48,181 nucleotides of DNA from contig CALJHN010000006.1 of NCBI GenBank assembly GCA_938075455.1, positions 1-48,181 on the forward strand, given 5' to 3'. This DNA is from an uncultured Flavobacteriales bacterium. GTDB lineage: Bacteria; Bacteroidota; Bacteroidia; Flavobacteriales_D; Parvicellaceae. Shown in pieces: positions 44,174 to 48,181 of this stretch (its first letter is position 1; the number at the start of each line of letters is the position of its first letter). The translations under genes were made by a program, and so were the position numbers. Under the pieces are notes generated by a model. It was not told the origin of the DNA. It made no database searches and saw only the letters and a list, made by a program, of their open reading frames with translations.

Positions 44174-45322
44174 TCATTTAATATTTAAAAAACGCTTAAA
44201 AATAGACAGAATAAAAGGTAAAGGAGATACTGATGTAATAATTTTCAGATCTTCTCTTAAGTTGGATTCCTCTCCCAAAAACTTTAAGATGGTTTTAACG
44301 TCTACTTTTTTAAAAATAGAAGCAAACAATGCAGATCCTTTTTCGTTATTTTTGGCAAGGACATCTAAAAAAAGTAAATCGTAAAACCAATATTTTTTTC
44401 TTTTAGAAAACACTGAAAAATCATCTTCTTCTTTTAGAAAAGAAACCAATTCTTTTGTCTTTTTGGAAGTATTATAAAAGGTATAACCTGTGCTTGCCTT
44501 AGTCCATCCTCCAGCTGTTCCAATGTTAAGTATACTATTTGAGTTTAATTCTTGAAATTTAAAAGAAGTCATAGGTATAACCCCATTTTCTTTCTCTAAA
44601 ATCTCAAAGTCAGTAACCTTTTTTTCTTTTAAATAATCTTTAATTGCAACTTCGTATTCAGAACGTTCTAATAAGTCTTTTGAAAATAAAGTGTATTCAA
44701 ACAGCGCTATATTTTTATCGATTGGTAAAACATACATAAAACGGGTATTGCCATTCTGAGGGATATTAAAGTCCATAAAAGTGGCAACCGAATCGTCAAA
44801 ACAGTCTGTTTTTGTTTTTACAAACCAGCCCACAAAATGCTGTTGCAATACAGGATATTTTTGTTGCTTTTCATAAACTGTTTTATCTGGAATACTATTT
44901 AGAAGTTTCAATCCAAAATAAGTTGATTTATTTGTAACAACTTTTACTTTATTATCTGCTTCTGAGTATGTTTTAACGCTGTCTTCAACAAAAGTAATAT
45001 TGGATTTTAGACCTATAATTCTCCAAAGTTTATGATAAAACTTTTCACTTCTTATCATCTTATAACAAAATGGTGAAATATTAAGTGTTTCAGTGAAATC
45101 TTTACTTCCAAAAAATACCTTAGGCCACTTTTTGGTTAACAATTCATCCCACTCTCCGTCTCCTTCTTCCCAATAACACCAAGTTTTATCGTTTCCTTTA
45201 TCTTTTTTATGATCAATAATTAAAATGGATTTGTCATCAAAATAGCTATCTAGAGACATGCGGTAAGCAAGCAATAAACCTGATGCTCCAGCTCCTAGAA
45301 TGATGTAAGACGATGGGGTCAT
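44174..45322 (-). CDS. crtY: Lycopene beta-cyclase CrtY
   Basis: It cyclises both ends of lycopene to give beta-carotene. 382 residues. The N-terminal dinucleotide fold is YIILGAGASGLLLAYRM, followed by the CrtY motif KTWCYWEEGDGEWD, then QHFVGWFVKT, FMYVLPIDKNIALFEYTLFS (the 'E-Y-T-x-F-S' motif) and NIGTAGGWTKASTGYTF. It is the last gene of the carotenoid cluster. Its ATG overlaps the stop of a 29-residue ORF (ATGA). Nothing notable was seen in the 116 bases between it and the ArsC-type gene. Confidence 0.95.
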   Translation of the reverse strand: MTPSSYIILGAGASGLLLAYRMSLDSYFDDKSILIIDHKKDKGNDKTWCYWEEGDGEWDELLTKKWPKVFFGSKDFTETLNISPFCYKMIRSEKFYHKLWRIIGLKSNITFVEDSVKTYSEADNKVKVVTNKSTYFGLKLLNSIPDKTVYEKQQKYPVLQQHFVGWFVKTKTDCFDDSVATFMDFNIPQNGNTRFMYVLPIDKNIALFEYTLFSKDLLERSEYEVAIKDYLKEKKVTDFEILEKENGVIPMTSFKFQELNSNSILNIGTAGGWTKASTGYTFYNTSKKTKELVSFLKEEDDFSVFSKRKKYWFYDLLFLDVLAKNNEKGSALFASIFKKVDVKTILKFLGEESNLREDLKIITSVSPLPFILSIFKRFLNIK

Positions 45323-45408
45323 CTATAAGAAAAAGAAAATTGAAAGAAAATAATAACCAGGGCCAAAACCGAACAAAAATGTGTTGTTTGGTACAAATAT
45401 TTTTGCAT
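45319..45408 (-). CDS. Possible 29-residue hydrophobic peptide between crtZ and crtY
   Basis: ATG at 45408 lies 4 bases after the crtZ stop, and the frame ends with TGA overlapping the crtY ATG (ATGA). The peptide begins MQKYLYQTTHF and continues CSVLALVIIFFQFSF, a single membrane helix, then YR. The exact fit to an otherwise empty 90-base gap in an operon where other junctions are coupled argues that it is translated. It could be a membrane micro-protein or only a coupling peptide for crtY. No family was recognised. Confidence 0.4.
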   Translation of the reverse strand: MQKYLYQTTHFCSVLALVIIFFQFSFSYR

Positions 45409-45412
45409 AAAG

Positions 45413-45868
45413 CTATTTGAATTGTCTGAAATATTTAGAAGGAACCAAAAGCATCCCAAAACATACTCCACCTTCTTTAGAAAGTTTTTTATGATGGGCT
45501 TTGTGCCCTCTTCTTATACCCAACAAATATCTATTTTTAGTTTTCTTAAGAACTTTTACTCTTTGATGAATAAATAAATCATGAACAAAAAAATAAGCCA
45601 TTCCATAGAAGGTAATTCCCATACCAATCCAAAAAGGAATAAACTCTAGTCCTATTTCAATACCATACATAATTAAAATTGATCCTGGTAATGCAAAAAT
45701 CAAAAAGAAGAAATCATTTTTTTCAAAAAAGCCTTTGTTGTCTCTAGTATGGTGATCTCTATGAAAATACCATAATAAACCATGCATAATATAACGATGC
45801 GTAAACCAAGCCACGAATTCCATAGCAAAAAAAGTAACAATAAAAACAGAAAAATTTATTAAATCCAA
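45413..45868 (-). CDS. crtZ: Beta-carotene hydroxylase CrtZ
   Basis: A membrane di-iron hydroxylase that puts 3-hydroxyls on beta-carotene rings, giving zeaxanthin. The histidine clusters are all present: HRYIMHG, HRDHH, HDLFIHQR and HKAHHKK. Four hydrophobic helices are seen. 151 residues, normal. The start is TTG at 45868 (DLINFSVFIV), overlapping the end of crtB by 10 bases. Confidence 0.94.
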   Translation of the reverse strand: MDLINFSVFIVTFFAMEFVAWFTHRYIMHGLLWYFHRDHHTRDNKGFFEKNDFFFLIFALPGSILIMYGIEIGLEFIPFWIGMGITFYGMAYFFVHDLFIHQRVKVLKKTKNRYLLGIRRGHKAHHKKLSKEGGVCFGMLLVPSKYFRQFK

Positions 45869-46695
45869 TTGAATTGATTTTGGAACATAGATTTAAAGGT
45901 AATAAGGATTTTTTTAGTATTTGGAACTCTTATTCTTTCTTCCATTAATCTATCCGAAGAAACCTTTTTTATCTTTTTAAATAAAGAAAAATAATATCTG
46001 TAAGCTACATAAACGCCTAACCTAGAAGAGGATGGCAGTTTAATAATACCTTCTAGTGCACATTCAAAATCGTCTTGAATATCTTCTTCAATTTTGAGTT
46101 TTTCATCAGGTGTAAATTTCTCCAAATCTACTCCTGGAAAATAAGTTCTACCTAACTCTTGATAATCTGCTTTGACATCTCTTAGAAAGTTGATTTTCTG
46201 AAAAGCAGCTCCCAACTTACGAGCAGGTTCTTCAAGATTAAAATATAAATCGTTATCACCATTTACAAAGACTTTCAAACACATTAAACCAACAACTTCA
46301 GCAGAGCCTACAATGTATTCTTTGTATCCATCACTTGAATATTGAATATCATTCAAATCTTGTTCCATACTTAGAAGAAACTTATCAATTAAATCTCTAT
46401 CGATGGAGTATTTATTAACCACCATTTGAAAAGCATGAAGAATAGGATTAACACTTATTTTCCTATCCAGAGCTTTATATGTTTCTTCTTTAAACTCTTT
46501 AAGCATCTCAGATTTAGGAAAGTCATGAAAAGTATCTACAATTTCATCTGCTAATCGAACAAATCCATAAATGGAAAAAATAGCATCGTGAATGTTCTTG
46601 TCTAATAATTTAATTCCCATAGAAAAGCTAGTACTGTAAAGTTGAGTTACATTTTTACTGGCATCTACGGATATTTTATGATACAAATCTATCAT
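45859..46695 (-). CDS. crtB: Phytoene synthase CrtB
   Basis: Condenses two geranylgeranyl diphosphates to phytoene. 278 residues. The two aspartate motifs are ADEIVDTFHD (first) and NFLRDVKADYQELGRTYFP (second), with FYSTSF-like YSTSFSMGIKLL at the start and LGAAFQKINFLRD before the second motif. It overlaps crtI by one base (TAATG) and crtZ by 10. Confidence 0.95.
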   Translation of the reverse strand: MIDLYHKISVDASKNVTQLYSTSFSMGIKLLDKNIHDAIFSIYGFVRLADEIVDTFHDFPKSEMLKEFKEETYKALDRKISVNPILHAFQMVVNKYSIDRDLIDKFLLSMEQDLNDIQYSSDGYKEYIVGSAEVVGLMCLKVFVNGDNDLYFNLEEPARKLGAAFQKINFLRDVKADYQELGRTYFPGVDLEKFTPDEKLKIEEDIQDDFECALEGIIKLPSSSRLGVYVAYRYYFSLFKKIKKVSSDRLMEERIRVPNTKKILITFKSMFQNQFNWI

Positions 46696-48170
46696 TATAA
46701 CTTATTTAAATATTTATCAATTTCTATAGCTGCAATTTGGCCTGAGATAATACTAGGTGGGACACCAGGTCCTGGAACAGTTAGTTGTCCAGTGTAGTAA
46801 AGATTTTTAATTTTTTTATTTCTCATTCTTGGCTTAAGAACAGCAGTTTGTCTTAAAGTATTAGCTAATCCGTATGCATTTCCTTTAAAAGAATTATAAT
46901 CTTTTTCAAAATCATTAACACAATAGGATTTTTTAAATATTATATTTTTTTCAATATCATTTCCCGTTAGGTCTTTCAATCTTTTTAATACAATATCAAA
47001 ATACTTTTCTCTCATTTCGTTAGTGTCTTCCAATCCTGGGGCTAAAGGAATTAAAAACATTAAATTCTCGTTTCCTTTAGGGGCTAAGGATGAATCAGTA
47101 ATTGATGGACAAGATAAATAAAAAAGTGGATTTTTAGGCCATTTTGGATTGTCATAAATTTCATTAGCATGTTGATCAAAGTCTGCATCAAAAAATAAAT
47201 TGTGATGCTGCAAATTATTCAACCTTTTATCTACCCCAACGTAAAAAAGTAAACTTGAGGGAGACATTTCTCTATTATCCCAATATTCAGTACTATAATT
47301 TCTAAAAGGTTTATCTAGTAATTTTTGTTCAACGTGGTGGTAGTCTGCAGATGCAATAATACCGTCAAAGAATAATTTTTCACCATTAACAATGATATTT
47401 TCTACTTTACCATTAACAACATTTATTTTATCAACGTTAGTTTCACAGTTAATTACAACTCCTTTTTCCTTGGCTAATTTTGATAATCCTATAATAATTT
47501 CATGAAAACCTCCCATAGGATAAAAAGTTCCTTGTGAAAATGCTGAGTAATTCATGAGAGAATAAAGTGCTGGTGTATTTTGGGGTGTAGCTCCCAAAAA
47601 AAGAACAGGGAATTCCATTAACCTAGTAAGTCTACTGTCCGAGAAATATTTTTTGACATAAGATCTGAAATTTGAAAATACATCTAGGTGAAGAACTCCA
47701 GTTAGAACTTTTAAATTAATAAATTCAAATATTGAATGTGAAGGCTTGTAAACCAAACTATCCATACTGATTTTATATTTTACTTCTGCTTTATTTAAAA
47801 ATTTCTTGAGCTTAAAACCGCTATCCTTTTCAATATTTTCAAATAATGCAACAAGTTCCTTGAAAGATGCAGGAACTTCAATTTTATTATCTTTTCCATA
47901 AATAACTGAGAAACCAGGGTCTAACTTCAATAAATTATAATAGTCTTCTACTTTTTTTCCATGTCTTGCAAAAAACTTATCGAAAACGTCTGGCATCCAA
48001 TACCAACTTGGGCCCATGTCGAAAGTAAAGCCATTAGTTTCAAACTTTCTCGCTCTACCCCCCGGAGTACTGTTTTTTTCAAAAACAGTTACTTTATATC
48101 CAAGTGAAGCAAGTTCGATTGCGGATGTTAAACCTGCAAATCCGGAACCTATTACAGCAATTTTTTTCAA
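46695..48170 (-). CDS. crtI: Phytoene desaturase CrtI
   Basis: An FAD-dependent desaturase turning phytoene into lycopene. The N-terminal FAD fold is IAVIGSGFAGLTSAIELAS, followed by VFEKNSTPGGRARKFE and FDMGPSWYWMPD; the C-terminal motif is LYYTGQLTVPGPGVPPSIISGQIAA. 491 residues, complete. The start is TTG at 48170, fixed by a TAA codon directly upstream in frame. That TAA may be the end of an upstream gene outside the window. First gene of the crtI-B-Z-Y unit within the window. Confidence 0.95.
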   Translation of the reverse strand: MKKIAVIGSGFAGLTSAIELASLGYKVTVFEKNSTPGGRARKFETNGFTFDMGPSWYWMPDVFDKFFARHGKKVEDYYNLLKLDPGFSVIYGKDNKIEVPASFKELVALFENIEKDSGFKLKKFLNKAEVKYKISMDSLVYKPSHSIFEFINLKVLTGVLHLDVFSNFRSYVKKYFSDSRLTRLMEFPVLFLGATPQNTPALYSLMNYSAFSQGTFYPMGGFHEIIIGLSKLAKEKGVVINCETNVDKINVVNGKVENIIVNGEKLFFDGIIASADYHHVEQKLLDKPFRNYSTEYWDNREMSPSSLLFYVGVDKRLNNLQHHNLFFDADFDQHANEIYDNPKWPKNPLFYLSCPSITDSSLAPKGNENLMFLIPLAPGLEDTNEMREKYFDIVLKRLKDLTGNDIEKNIIFKKSYCVNDFEKDYNSFKGNAYGLANTLRQTAVLKPRMRNKKIKNLYYTGQLTVPGPGVPPSIISGQIAAIEIDKYLNKL

Positions 48171-48181
48171 TTAAGAGAAGA

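Noticed and set aside
1..48181. tRNA/rRNA genes, CRISPR arrays, insertion sequences
   Set aside because: Intergenic spaces are short and show no cloverleaf, regular spacer repeat, transposase or long inverted repeats.

Overview
The window is an AT-rich (about 30% G+C by eye), gene-dense chromosomal segment of a Bacteroidota bacterium, most likely a marine member of the Flavobacteriales. This rests on several signs: conserved Bacteroidota gene neighbourhoods (DUF3822-rsmD-coaD, NUDIX/pyrE/SRPBCC, birA/rsfS-ftsH-cdsA-psd, a dcw cluster without murF or ddl), an S46 dipeptidyl-peptidase, a NamZ-type exo-muramidase, a glycine-lipid type acyltransferase pair, Omp28-type lipoproteins, a crtI-crtB-crtZ-crtY cluster, and promoter -7 boxes of the Bacteroidota type TAnnTTTG. 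No tRNA, rRNA, CRISPR array, insertion sequence or phage gene was seen, and no gene-free stretch reaches 300 bases.

Layout. 1-1044 (-): 5' part of a 2-oxo acid dehydrogenase E1 gene running off the left edge. 1275-5862 (+): membrane PDZ-like protein, DUF3822, rsmD, coaD and a cysteine-less TlpA-like protein, tightly packed. 5859-8222: NUDIX (-) back-to-back with pyrE-SRPBCC (+), then birA (-). 8328-12307 (+): rsfS, ftsH, cdsA, psd and a small secreted peptide. 12314-20440: hydroxyacyl-CoA dehydrogenase and NamZ (-), a LolC/E-like permease (+), an aminotransferase (-), a one-TM conserved protein (+) and an S46 peptidase (-).

20505-37201 (-) is one long cell-wall and division (dcw) operon read right to left: mraZ, rsmH, ftsL, ftsI/pbp, murE, mraY, murD, an extra stand-alone MurD C-terminal domain gene, ftsW, murG, murC, ftsQ, ftsA, ftsZ, yqeY and an O-methyltransferase. 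Most neighbours overlap by 1-11 bases or abut. The divergent intergenic region 37202-37428 carries two pairs of 10-base-period GTGG(G/T) repeats resembling MraZ boxes, one pair facing each way, and a perfect DnaA-box 9-mer.

37429-40856 (+): a glsA/glsB-like acyltransferase pair, engB and a MurG-like glycosyltransferase whose 5' end has no ATG, GTG or TTG start. 40864-43583 (-): a sensor histidine kinase followed by two tandem paralogous Omp28-like lipoproteins. 43632-44057 (+): an ArsC-type reductase. 44174-48170 (-): crtI, crtB, crtZ, a 29-residue hydrophobic ORF exactly filling the crtZ-crtY gap, and crtY, predicting beta-carotene and zeaxanthin.

The most unusual items are the stand-alone MurD domain-3 gene inside the dcw operon, the double set of MraZ-box-like repeats, the CTG-start glycosyltransferase, and the micro-ORF coupled to crtY. 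All family assignments are from reading the protein sequences; no database search was run.
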